Shown one piece after another: positions 9,515-17,253 of a stretch of 64,000 bases of DNA. Positions within the stretch are counted from its first letter, which is position 1, and each line of letters begins with the position of its first letter. Made by a program: the position numbers and the translations under genes. The notes under the pieces were generated by a model, which saw nothing but the letters and a program-made list of their open reading frames with translations, did no database searches and had not been told where the DNA came from. The stretch covers positions 62,001 to 126,000 of the forward strand of contig CAYYDG010000016.1 of the NCBI GenBank assembly GCA_964470555.1, written 5' to 3'. The DNA comes from RBC074 sp964470555. Lineage in GTDB: Bacteria; Acidobacteriota; Blastocatellia; RBC074.

Positions 9515-10954
9515 ATGAAATCCGTCATCACTCGTATTGCCGTCAATGAAATCCGCCACAGTGTGCGCAATCGCTCGCTGCTGATTGCCTGCGTCAGCGT
9601 TGCTGCGTTGTTGCTGTTGTCGGCAATCCTCGCGCAGCAAAATCAAAACAAGCTCAATGCGCAGCGCAACGAATATCAACAGCGCGTGCGCTCGAACTGG
9701 CTGGAACAACCCGACCGCCATCCGCATCGTGCTTCGCATTACGGCTATCTGGCGTTTCGTCCGAAAGCGCCGCTCAGTTTTTTTGATCCCGGCGTAGACA
9801 GTTACGCGGGCACGTCTGTTTACCTTGAAGCGCATCGCCAGAACACCGCGAATTTCAGCGAAGCCAATCATTCCGGCGGAATGCTGCGCTTTGGCGAATT
9901 GAGTCCGGCGATGGTGCTGCAACTGCTGGCGCCGCTGGCGATTTTCTTTCTCGGTTTTGCTGCAATTACCGGCGAACGCGAAAGCGGAACCTTGCCGATG
10001 CTGCTGGCGCAGGGAGTGACGTGGCGCGAATTGATTGTCGGCAAAACGCTCGGCGTGATCTTGATGGCGTTGTGGGTGACAGCGCCGGGCGCCTTGCTGT
10101 TGCTGGTCTGGCGCTTATTCGCGGGGAATGAGTTTTCGCCCCAAAACGCCGCGGATACTTTGTGGCGCACGCTGGGTTTAGTTGTGGGATACAGCTTGTA
10201 TTTGTTGATTTGCGCAGCGTTCACGGTGTTGGTTTCGGCGTGGCAGCAAACTTCGCGCGCCGCGCTGACGAGCTTGATCTTATTGTGGATTGCGTTGTTT
10301 GTCGTCATTCCACGCGGTGCGCAAACGCTCGGTGCGGCGCTTGCGCCCACACCCGCCAAAGCCGAATTTGACGCGCGGCTCGAAAACGAATTGGCCAAAG
10401 AAGGCGACAGCCACAACCCGAACGATCCGCACTTTGCCACGTTGCGCGCCGAGACGCTGAAAAAATACAACGTCACCAAAGTCAAAGACCTGCCGTTCAA
10501 TTACGGCGCGTTCGTCATGCTGGAAGCCGAAAAGATCAGTTCGGATATTTTCCGGCGGCATTACGGCGAATTGCTCGCTACGTTCCGCCAGCAAAATCGC
10601 GTCAGCGAATTCGCTTCACTCCTGAATCCGTATCTTGCGATGCGTTCATTGTCGAGCGCGCTGGCCGGATCGAATCTGGCGCATTACGCCGAATTTCAAT
10701 GGCAGGCAGAAAGCTTTCGCTACGGGATGGTGCAGAAGCTGAATCAACTGCACATGGACGAAATCAAATTTGAAAACGACCGCGCACAACGCATCAGCCA
10801 CGAACGCTGGCAGGACTTTCCTGAATTCACCTTTCGCGCGCCGACGATTGGCTGGGCGATCAAACAGCACGGACTGGCAATCCTGTCATTGCTGGGTTGG
10901 AGCGTGGCTTTGCTGCTGCTGGTCTGGCGGATCAAACCGGGGATTGTGAAATGA
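9515..10954 (+). CDS. ABC-2 family permease (DUF3526-like), first of pair
   Basis: Inner-membrane permease subunit. A transmembrane helix at ~22-40 is followed by a ~100-residue extracytoplasmic region. Several helices come next (LLAPLAIFFLGFAAITGERESGTLPMLL, split here only by the reader's eye), where the GERESGT turn is typical of ABC-2 exporters and NosY-like proteins. A second soluble domain and a final helix complete it. Length is 479 aa. The ATG lies 8 nt after the oxidase stop. No ATP-binding subunit is encoded next to it, so the motor must come from elsewhere or the gene was lost. Confidence 0.8.
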   Translation: MKSVITRIAVNEIRHSVRNRSLLIACVSVAALLLLSAILAQQNQNKLNAQRNEYQQRVRSNWLEQPDRHPHRASHYGYLAFRPKAPLSFFDPGVDSYAGTSVYLEAHRQNTANFSEANHSGGMLRFGELSPAMVLQLLAPLAIFFLGFAAITGERESGTLPMLLAQGVTWRELIVGKTLGVILMALWVTAPGALLLLVWRLFAGNEFSPQNAADTLWRTLGLVVGYSLYLLICAAFTVLVSAWQQTSRAALTSLILLWIALFVVIPRGAQTLGAALAPTPAKAEFDARLENELAKEGDSHNPNDPHFATLRAETLKKYNVTKVKDLPFNYGAFVMLEAEKISSDIFRRHYGELLATFRQQNRVSEFASLLNPYLAMRSLSSALAGSNLAHYAEFQWQAESFRYGMVQKLNQLHMDEIKFENDRAQRISHERWQDFPEFTFRAPTIGWAIKQHGLAILSLLGWSVALLLLVWRIKPGIVK

Positions 10955-12375
10955 ACTGGCCTCGACTCCTGCAACTGGAACTCAAAAACTTTCTGGCCGG
11001 ACGGGCTGTGATGGCGGGCTTGCTGGTGATGTTTCTCGCCGGGCTGTATGCCATCGAACACGGTCGCCGCGTCATTGCCGCACAGCAAAACGTGATTGCG
11101 CAGACGCCCGCGATGCAACGCGAGCATCTGGAAAAAATGGTGGCGCAACACGCGACGCCCGATCCGCTGAATACGCTGTATTACCTGAACTTTTTCACGA
11201 CGCACGAGCCTTCGCGTTATGCGCCGCTTTCGATAGGACTGCGCGATGTGAACCCGTTCAATCTGAAAGTGCGTATGCTGACGCTGGAAGGGCAATTGTA
11301 TGACGGCGACATCAGCAATCCCGCGACACTGGCGCTGGGCAATTTCGACCTCGCTTTTTTGCTCGTGTTTTTGTATCCGCTGCTCATCATAGCCTTCATG
11401 CACAACACGCTTTCGTCCGAACAGGAACAGGGCATCTGGCCGCTGCTTTGTTCACAACCTATTTCCGCTCACAAAATTCTGGCCCTGAAAGCCGGCTTGC
11501 GATTTTTGCCCATCGTCGCGGTTTGGGTGTTGACGCTGCTGGTCGGTTTGTGGTGGCTGCGGTTGCCACTCGATCAACGCTTTGGGTTTGTGCTGCTGGT
11601 TTCTCTGTCGTACCTGCTGTTCTGGTTTGCCGCGTCGTGGTTTGTGATGTCGTTTCGGCGCTCATCGAATTTCAATGCGCTGACGTTGCTGGGCGGCTGG
11701 CTGACGCTGACGATTCTGTTGCCCGCCGCCTTGAATGTTGCGTTGGCGACGTTCCTGCCCGTACCCGAAGCCCTCGCCGTCACGGTCAATCAACGCGAAG
11801 GCTATCATCAGCAATGGGATCGCCCGAAGGCGGAAACGATGCAGCGGTTCTTTCAGCGGTATCCCGAATACGCCAGCTTTCAAGCTCCGGCGGACAAGTT
11901 TTCGTGGGGTTGGTATTACGCCGCGCAACATCTCGGCGACGAAGAAGCGGCACAATCGGCCAAGCAATTGCGCGCCAAACTGCTGCAACGCCAGCAATGG
12001 ACGCAGCGCCTGGCATGGTTTGTGCCGACCATCAACGCGCAAACGGCCTTCAATCAAATCGCGCAAACTGAATTGGACAATCACCTCGCCTACCTCGATT
12101 CGGTGCGCAGCTTTCACGAACAGATTCGCCTGCATTTTTATCCGGCGATGATGCGTCCCGATACGAGCGATGCCGCGCCGCCGCCGCCGATCCATTGGCA
12201 ACAATTGCCGCGTCATCAATTCAGCGGCGAAGCACAAGCAAGTGCGTTTCCCCTTGCTTGTCTGTCCCTGTTGTTTATGAGCGCGGTGTTGTTTTTGGTG
12301 ACACCGACTCGACTGCGTTCCATACAGGCGCACAAAAGAAAACGGGCAGCCAATTTGCTGCCCGTAAGTGATTGA
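10951..12375 (+). CDS. ABC-2 family permease (DUF3526-like), second of pair
   Basis: Second permease of the same type, probably forming a heterodimer with its upstream neighbour. The ATG at 10951 overlaps the previous stop (ATGA), the mark of translational coupling, and gives a 474-residue protein starting MNWPRLLQLELKNFLAG. Helices are predicted at ~16-33, ~135-153 (LAFLLVFLYPLLIIAFM), ~185-205, ~215-235 and near the C-terminus. The ERESGT-like turn appears as SSEQEQGIWPLL. The last ~20 codons run through the terminator of the opposing tRNA gene, so the basic tail (AHKRKRAANLLPVSD) may be partly dictated by that hairpin. Confidence 0.8.
   Translation: MNWPRLLQLELKNFLAGRAVMAGLLVMFLAGLYAIEHGRRVIAAQQNVIAQTPAMQREHLEKMVAQHATPDPLNTLYYLNFFTTHEPSRYAPLSIGLRDVNPFNLKVRMLTLEGQLYDGDISNPATLALGNFDLAFLLVFLYPLLIIAFMHNTLSSEQEQGIWPLLCSQPISAHKILALKAGLRFLPIVAVWVLTLLVGLWWLRLPLDQRFGFVLLVSLSYLLFWFAASWFVMSFRRSSNFNALTLLGGWLTLTILLPAALNVALATFLPVPEALAVTVNQREGYHQQWDRPKAETMQRFFQRYPEYASFQAPADKFSWGWYYAAQHLGDEEAAQSAKQLRAKLLQRQQWTQRLAWFVPTINAQTAFNQIAQTELDNHLAYLDSVRSFHEQIRLHFYPAMMRPDTSDAAPPPPIHWQQLPRHQFSGEAQASAFPLACLSLLFMSAVLFLVTPTRLRSIQAHKRKRAANLLPVSD
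12342..12365 (-). terminator. Intrinsic terminator of tRNA-Lys
   Basis: On the minus strand a 9-bp stem (ACGGGCAGC/GCTGCCCGT) with a 6-nt loop is followed by TTTCTTTTGT, placed 20 nt after the tRNA 3' end. It lies inside the last codons of the convergent permease gene. Confidence 0.8.
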
Positions 12376-12384
12376 TTTGATTGA

Positions 12385-12457
12385 TGAGCCGTGATGGGCT
12401 CGAACCATCGACCCGCAGATTAAGAGTCTGCTGCTCTACCAACTGAGCTAACGGCCC
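12385..12457 (-). tRNA. tRNA-Lys (anticodon CTT)
   Basis: Read on the minus strand, the 73-nt cloverleaf has acceptor arms GGGCCGT/ACGGCTC (one G-U pair) and D arm GCTC/GAGC. Its anticodon stem is GCAGA/TCTGC with loop CTCTTAA (anticodon CTT, reading AAG), and its T arm is GATGG/CCATC with loop TTCGAGC. The discriminator base is A. CCA is not encoded, so it must be added after transcription. Confidence 0.97.
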
Positions 12458-12526
12458 CTTGTAAGGATCAGAAAACATGCTTGCGCTCAATCAAGCGGAG
12501 CGCATTTTTGACGATGGTTTGGCGGA

Positions 12527-12554
12527 TTGTCAAGACACTGTGGGCTGTTATAAT
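12527..12554 (+). promoter_or_regulatory. Sigma-70 promoter of queD
   Basis: TTGTCA at 12527-12532, a 16-nt spacer and a perfect TATAAT at 12549-12554, about 33 nt before the queD start codon. On the other strand the same place gives TTGACA (12533-12528), which could be the -35 box for tRNA-Lys. The two divergent units would then share overlapping -35 hexamers. Confidence 0.75.
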
Positions 12555-12587
12555 CGCGCTTCAACATAGACATCGAAAGGACAATTC

Positions 12588-12968
12588 ATGCCGACAAGAG
12601 AAGTAATGATCGAGATGGGGTTTTCTTCAGCGCACGCTTTGCGCGGGTATCAGGGCAAATGCGAAAACACCCATGGCCACAATTACCGCGTCGAAGTGTA
12701 TGTGCGCGGCGAACGGTTGAACCACATCGGGCTGCTGATTGATTTCAAGGACCTGAAAGCCGCGACCAAAAAGGTTGTGGATTATCTGGATCACAAAAAC
12801 ATCAACGAATTGCCGCCATTCGACAAAGAGTTGAATCCGTCGGCGGAAGAAATGGCCGGATTCTTTTTTCACGAAGTTTCGCGCGACATCAACGATGACC
12901 GCGTGCAGGTTCATAAGGTTCGCGTGTGGGAAACCGACACCTGCGCCGCGACGTATTCGATTGACTGA
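12588..12968 (+). CDS. queD: 6-carboxytetrahydropterin synthase QueD
   Basis: Converts 7,8-dihydroneopterin triphosphate to 6-carboxy-tetrahydropterin in the queuosine pathway. The zinc ligands are His16 (FSSAHAL), His29 and His31 (THGHNY). The catalytic cysteine is Cys25 (GKCENTHGH), and the C-terminal WETDTCAATY holds the substrate-binding glutamate. Length 126 aa is typical. The ATG has an upstream AAAGGAC ribosome site and a well-formed promoter. No other que genes are nearby. A pyruvoyl-tetrahydropterin synthase role is the alternative, but Cys-Glu-Asn after the glycine-lysine favours QueD. Confidence 0.93.
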   Translation: MPTREVMIEMGFSSAHALRGYQGKCENTHGHNYRVEVYVRGERLNHIGLLIDFKDLKAATKKVVDYLDHKNINELPPFDKELNPSAEEMAGFFFHEVSRDINDDRVQVHKVRVWETDTCAATYSID

Positions 12969-12986
12969 GTTGGGAGGAACAACACA

Positions 12987-13259
12987 ATGGCTGAACAACA
13001 ACCTGAAAACTTTTTCGATTCGGTGATTGATTCGTTTTGGGCTTGTTTACCGGAAGAAACCGCCGACAATCTGGCGACGTTCAAAAAAGACGTGCTCAGA
13101 GGATTTCGCAGCGCAGTAGATTCGTTCGTGGACACATCCATTGCCGAAGTTGACCGTCATTTGGAAAACGCGCGACGGATGCGTGAAGAGTGGAATGCGC
13201 GATGCGCTGCCGAAGCGCCAAATGACCTGGGTGACGAAACTCCGCCAAATCCCGCCTGA
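12987..13259 (+). CDS. Hypothetical protein, 90 aa
   Basis: Small acidic protein, not recognised. A strong ribosome site (GGGAGGA, 8 nt before ATG) and tight spacing (18 nt after queD, 8 nt before thiO) support expression. Residues 5-75 look mostly alpha-helical and amphipathic (FFDSVIDSFWACLPEETAD, then VDRHLENARRMREEW), with no signal peptide or membrane segment. The tail is proline-rich. It may be a small cytosolic helical-bundle protein; no function can be assigned. Confidence 0.65.
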   Translation: MAEQQPENFFDSVIDSFWACLPEETADNLATFKKDVLRGFRSAVDSFVDTSIAEVDRHLENARRMREEWNARCAAEAPNDLGDETPPNPA

Positions 13260-13267
13260 AGTTTTTC

Positions 13268-14437
13268 ATGTCTGAAATCCACAAACAGTTCGACGCTGCC
13301 ATCGCAGGCGGCGGAATCATAGGTTGCGCAATCGCCTGGCGACTGGCCCAGTCGGGAATGCGCGTTGTGGTCGTCGAACGTGGCGATGTTGGGCGCGAAG
13401 CTTCGCACGCCGCCGGAGGAATGCTGGTTCCGCTGGCCGAAGCCGACGAAGCCGACGACCTGTTTCACTTATGCGTGGCCAGTCGGACGCTGTACGCCGA
13501 TTTCGCGCGCGAACTGCAACAAGCCAGCGCGATCAATGTCGAATACCGAACCGAAGGCACGTTGTATTTGTCGCTGACTGACGAAGACGACGAAGAATTA
13601 GATCGCCGTTGGCAATGGCAACATGCCGCCGGGTTGAACTTGAAACGGTTGAACGCCGATTGCGCGCGCAAGCTGGAACCGCAGATCAATGACAAGCTTC
13701 GTTGGGCGCTGAAATTTCCTGACGACCATCAGGTCAACAACCGGTTGTTGGTTCAGGCGCTTCGCATCGCCGCACAAAAAGCCGGAGTCGAATTCCAAAC
13801 GCAAACCGAAATCGAAAGTGTGTTGATCGAAAGTCAGGCTGGACGAAAGCACGTTGTCGGTCTGCAAACTTCGCGCGGCGAAATCCGCAGCAAGACCGTC
13901 GTCATTGCTGCCGGAAGCTGGACCAGTTTGCTGGCGAATGAAAGCAATGCGTTGTCGCCTGATCTGAAAGTCGAACCGGTTCACGGCCAGATGGTGGCGG
14001 TCGAAATGCCTGCGCCACCGGTCAATCACATCATTTACTCTTGCCGGGCATACGTGGTTCCGCGTTTGGGCGGAGTAGTGATTGCCGGTTCCACCAGTGA
14101 CAAATTCGGCTTTGAAAAACGAGTGACAGCAGGCGGCGCGGCTTCGATCATCGAACGGGCGCAAGAAATTTTGCCCGCTTTCGGCGATCTGGCGATCCGG
14201 GAAACCTGGTCAGGATTGCGTCCGCGCGCGGCTGATGGTTTGCCGGTGCTTGGCACGGATGATTCGGTGGCAGGATTGGTTTACGCCACCGGCCATTACC
14301 GCAACGGCATCTTGTTGACTCCGATCACGGCCAAAATCATCAGCGAACTGGTGTTGAAAGGTGAAAGCAGCGTTCAACTCTCGCCATTCAGTCCACAGCG
14401 ATTCGCACGCCTTCGGGCCGCCGGGCAAGCGCCATAA
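13268..14437 (+). CDS. thiO: Glycine oxidase ThiO
   Basis: FAD enzyme that oxidises glycine to the imine used for the thiazole ring of thiamine. The dinucleotide-binding loop GGGIIG is at 14-19, in AIAGGGIIGCAIAWRLA, followed by SHAAGGMLVPLAEAD. The C-terminal WSGLRPRAADGLPVLG and YATGHYRNGILLTP are diagnostic for ThiO. Length 389 aa fits. No thiG/thiS lies alongside. Its last 50 nt overlap the 3' end of the convergent Nudix gene. A general D-amino-acid oxidase is a weaker alternative. Confidence 0.9.
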   Translation: MSEIHKQFDAAIAGGGIIGCAIAWRLAQSGMRVVVVERGDVGREASHAAGGMLVPLAEADEADDLFHLCVASRTLYADFARELQQASAINVEYRTEGTLYLSLTDEDDEELDRRWQWQHAAGLNLKRLNADCARKLEPQINDKLRWALKFPDDHQVNNRLLVQALRIAAQKAGVEFQTQTEIESVLIESQAGRKHVVGLQTSRGEIRSKTVVIAAGSWTSLLANESNALSPDLKVEPVHGQMVAVEMPAPPVNHIIYSCRAYVVPRLGGVVIAGSTSDKFGFEKRVTAGGAASIIERAQEILPAFGDLAIRETWSGLRPRAADGLPVLGTDDSVAGLVYATGHYRNGILLTPITAKIISELVLKGESSVQLSPFSPQRFARLRAAGQAP

Positions 14438-15032
14438 ACAATCCCACCAAGGTTTTGGCGTCTCGAATGTTTCCCGCCGCAATCATTGTTGTCAGTTCCT
14501 CACCCGTGAATCCGCGAAGCTCGTAAATCACTTCGCCAATGTCGAGCGATTGTTCCCGTTGCGTCAATTCATAAGCAAAGAAAATGTGCATCAATTCATC
14601 GCTGCTGCCCGGCATCGCGTAACACTCGCAGACTTTTTCCAGTCGAGCGGCTTCATAACCGGTTTCTTCCAACAATTCGCGCGCGGCACATTCCGCAGGT
14701 GTTTCGACGGCAATCATCCGAGCGATTCCTTCGCAGCTTTTCTCTTTTCCGGCCAACGTTCCCGCCGGCAATTCCCACAGAGCTTCGTTGGCGGAATAAC
14801 GATACTGGCGCATCAGAACGATTCGTCCGTCGTCCAGAAACGGAACCATGACGCAAATTCCCGGATGCCGTTGCACTGCGCGCGTAACGGTTTCGCCGGT
14901 TGTGCGATTCAGAATCGTTTCCCGGTTGATCAACCAACGAAGCTCGTCGCCGTGTTTCGACGCGCGAACTTCACGATATTCAGTTTTGCTTTCCAGCCAT
15001 TCAAATTGATTTTCTGCAGGCATAATTTTCAT
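14388..15032 (-). CDS. Nudix hydrolase, ADP-ribose pyrophosphatase type
   Basis: Hydrolyses a nucleoside diphosphate linked to another moiety, probably ADP-ribose. The Nudix helix is AECAARELLEETGYEA, with the catalytic RELxEE. Its family-like strand YRYSANEALWELPAGT precedes it. Between ELPAG and the helix there is an extra ~14-residue insert (AGKEKSCEGIARMI), and the canonical glycine of the box is shifted, which is unusual. The N-terminus (WLESKTEYREVRASKHG) resembles ADP-sugar diphosphatases. Length 214 aa. The 3' end overlaps convergent thiO by 50 nt. Confidence 0.85.
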   Translation of the reverse strand: MKIMPAENQFEWLESKTEYREVRASKHGDELRWLINRETILNRTTGETVTRAVQRHPGICVMVPFLDDGRIVLMRQYRYSANEALWELPAGTLAGKEKSCEGIARMIAVETPAECAARELLEETGYEAARLEKVCECYAMPGSSDELMHIFFAYELTQREQSLDIGEVIYELRGFTGEELTTMIAAGNIRDAKTLVGLFMALARRPEGVRIAVD

Positions 15033-15437
15033 ATTTTCAAACTTGAAGAAGTTTTCTGTTCATCAATGATCTGGCGATTGATTTCATAAACGGCTTTGAA
15101 TCGCACTGGTCATTGATGCGCGGCACGCGTTGGCGTCAGTTTTTGGCGTTTTAGATCGTTTTTCAATTCGCTTTACGGATTGGCCGCAGAGCCACGGAGG
15201 CTCAGAGAAATACTTATAGCGGGTTGCAATTGCACGCGACCTGTCAATTTGCTTACCAAGCGTTGGTAGAACAGGTTATTAACCTGTTCTACCAATTCGC
15301 ATTCAAGTGAAAATCGCTATAGAAACCTCTGCGGCTTTGTGCCTCTGTGGCAAAACCCGTACGCCAAAATGAAATCTGATCTAACAGGCACAAGATCGCA
15401 ATCAAAATGCTCACGACCTTTTTGGCTGGAAGCCGGT
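15033..15437. repeat. Intergenic nested inverted repeats
   Basis: No gene. An outer imperfect inverted repeat pairs GCCGCAGAGCCACGGAGG (near 15183) with CCTCTGCGGCTTTGTGCC (near 15329). Inside it CTTATAGCG pairs with CGCTATAG. The centre holds a 33-nt perfect palindrome (15263-15295, 16-bp arms). The whole looks like a decayed miniature element or a stacked set of dispersed intergenic repeats. Confidence 0.7.
15263..15295. repeat. Dispersed palindrome, copy 1
   Basis: Two 16-bp arms (TTGGTAGAACAGGTTA and its complement) around a single T. The same core (GGTAGAACAGGTT) recurs at 41347-41387 with longer arms and a 3-nt centre, so this is a repeat family rather than a lone terminator. No T-run follows. 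Confidence 0.9.
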
Positions 15438-17159
15438 TCAGAGCTTATTCAGCCCGTTGAGCGCAGCCACCTTGTAAGCCTCGGCGAAAGTCGGATAGTT
15501 GAAGACGCTGTCGCGGAAGAACTCAATCGTGCCGTCCAGCGCCATTAACGTCTGGCCGATATGAATGATTTCGGTCGCGTTTTCCCCGATGGCATGCACC
15601 CCCAACACTTTCAACGTTTCGGGATGGAAGAGAATTTTCAGCATACCGGTCTCGTCTCCGACAATCTGCCCTTTGGCGATTTCCTCGTATCGCGCCACTC
15701 CAGTTTCGTAGGGCACGCCGGTGGCGGTCAGTTCCTGTTCCGTCCGCCCGACCATGGAGATTTCCGGGATTGTGTAGATGCCGTAAGGCAACAGTGATGG
15801 GCGACTGGCTGTCGGCTGTCCGAACATATGACCTGCCGCCAGTCGCCCCTGCTCCATTGACGTGGCGGCCAGCGACGGAAAGCCTATGCAATCGCCCGCC
15901 GCATAAATGTGAGCGACGGCGGACTGAAAATGCTCGTTGACCGCGATGCGGCCACGCTCGTCCGCCTCCAGACCGGCTGCCGCCAGATCAAGCAGATCCG
16001 TGTTGGCCTGCCGCCCGGCAGCGTACAGTAACCCTTCCGCGCGCAGGCGTTTGCCGCTCTCCAACTCGACTTGCACTTGACCTCGCCGGTTGACCCCGAC
16101 CGTTGTCACCTTTTCGCCCAAACGAAATACGGAATCCTGTCGCCGCAGGTGATAGTTCAGCGTTTCCACGATCTCGTGATCCACAAAGTCCAGTATCGCG
16201 GGCCGTTGATCAATGACGGTCACTTTAATGCCAAGCGCCGCGAGCATCGAGGCGTATTCCAACCCGATCACGCCGGCCCCGACCACGATAAAATCGCGTG
16301 GGATGCGCGTGGCCTGCCCGAGTTGATCCGCGTCCATCACTTCTTCGCCGAACGGGATTTCAGCCGGGCGCGCCGCGCGTGTACCGCAGGCGATCAGGAT
16401 ATGCTCTGCTTCCACGGTCTGCGTTCTCTGTCCTCCTTCCACCTCAAGCGTGTGCGGACCGGTAAAGCGGGCCGTGCCGTCAATCAGTGTGATTCCGTTG
16501 CGCCCGAGCTGCTCTCGGATGACGGCGCTCTCGCGGGCGATGACCGTGTTCACGCGCTCGGCCAGATCGGCGACGCTGATTTCCTCCTTGAGTTTGAAGT
16601 CGCGTCCATAAAAGGCGCGCTGGCGGTAGCCGGTCAAATAGAGTACGGCTTCGCGCAGCGTCTTGCTGGGGATGGTTCCGGTGTGCAGGGACACTCCGCC
16701 GATCCTTTCGCGCCGGTCAATAATCGCCACGCGCTTGCCGAGTTTGGCGGCGGCAATTGCGCCCTTCTGACCGGCGGGGCCACTGCCGATGACGACCAGA
16801 TCAAACCTGAGTTCATTTGTGGCAGGAATGTGACCCGCGAGTAGCGGGAAGGTGGGATTCACCTTCCCGCTTCCGCCGTCGCTCCCATTTGACCCTGTGT
16901 TCTTTTTTTGCCTGACGGGCGGGCTTTCAATGAACTCCGACGTGATCGTTGAAGTCGCATAAAACGAACCTGTGGTCGCGCTCTCCCATTGTTCAAAGTT
17001 GATGCCGCACTGCCGGCAGAAGCGGTCGAGTTGGCGTGCGCCGAATCCGCAAACCGGACACGGGCTGTGGATTGCTTGCTCGGCTTGAAGCTGCGCCGTC
17101 CCTGGCGGTGCGGCGGCATCTGTGACCATCGGGATTAATTCTGTCATTGGTTTTTCCAT
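15438..17159 (-). CDS. sthA: Soluble pyridine nucleotide transhydrogenase (SthA-like) with N-terminal zinc ribbon
   Basis: Cytosolic flavoprotein that exchanges hydride between NADPH and NAD+. Residues ~118-573 match the mycobacterial SthA type: GSGPAG at 125-130, then GGVSLHTGTIPSKTLREAVL. Both redox cysteines of lipoamide dehydrogenases are absent, as expected for a transhydrogenase. GAGVIGLEYASMLAALG and YPTFAEAYKVAAL close the fold. Residues 1-115 are an unusual extension with a Cys4 zinc ribbon (CPVCGFG at 34-40, CRQCG at 48-52) and a low-complexity linker. I start at 17159, outside the upstream pump gene; ATG 17216 or 17147 are alternatives. It appears to be the last gene of the efflux operon. 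Confidence 0.85.
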   Translation of the reverse strand: MEKPMTELIPMVTDAAAPPGTAQLQAEQAIHSPCPVCGFGARQLDRFCRQCGINFEQWESATTGSFYATSTITSEFIESPPVRQKKNTGSNGSDGGSGKVNPTFPLLAGHIPATNELRFDLVVIGSGPAGQKGAIAAAKLGKRVAIIDRRERIGGVSLHTGTIPSKTLREAVLYLTGYRQRAFYGRDFKLKEEISVADLAERVNTVIARESAVIREQLGRNGITLIDGTARFTGPHTLEVEGGQRTQTVEAEHILIACGTRAARPAEIPFGEEVMDADQLGQATRIPRDFIVVGAGVIGLEYASMLAALGIKVTVIDQRPAILDFVDHEIVETLNYHLRRQDSVFRLGEKVTTVGVNRRGQVQVELESGKRLRAEGLLYAAGRQANTDLLDLAAAGLEADERGRIAVNEHFQSAVAHIYAAGDCIGFPSLAATSMEQGRLAAGHMFGQPTASRPSLLPYGIYTIPEISMVGRTEQELTATGVPYETGVARYEEIAKGQIVGDETGMLKILFHPETLKVLGVHAIGENATEIIHIGQTLMALDGTIEFFRDSVFNYPTFAEAYKVAALNGLNKL

Positions 17160-17253
17160 TCGCCGTTCACGATTGCTTCGGCGACCGGCGCTCCTGTCTT
17201 TCTTCTTCTTTCGCATGCGTCGCTCACAGTTGATTTGACGAGGACCGTCAGCG

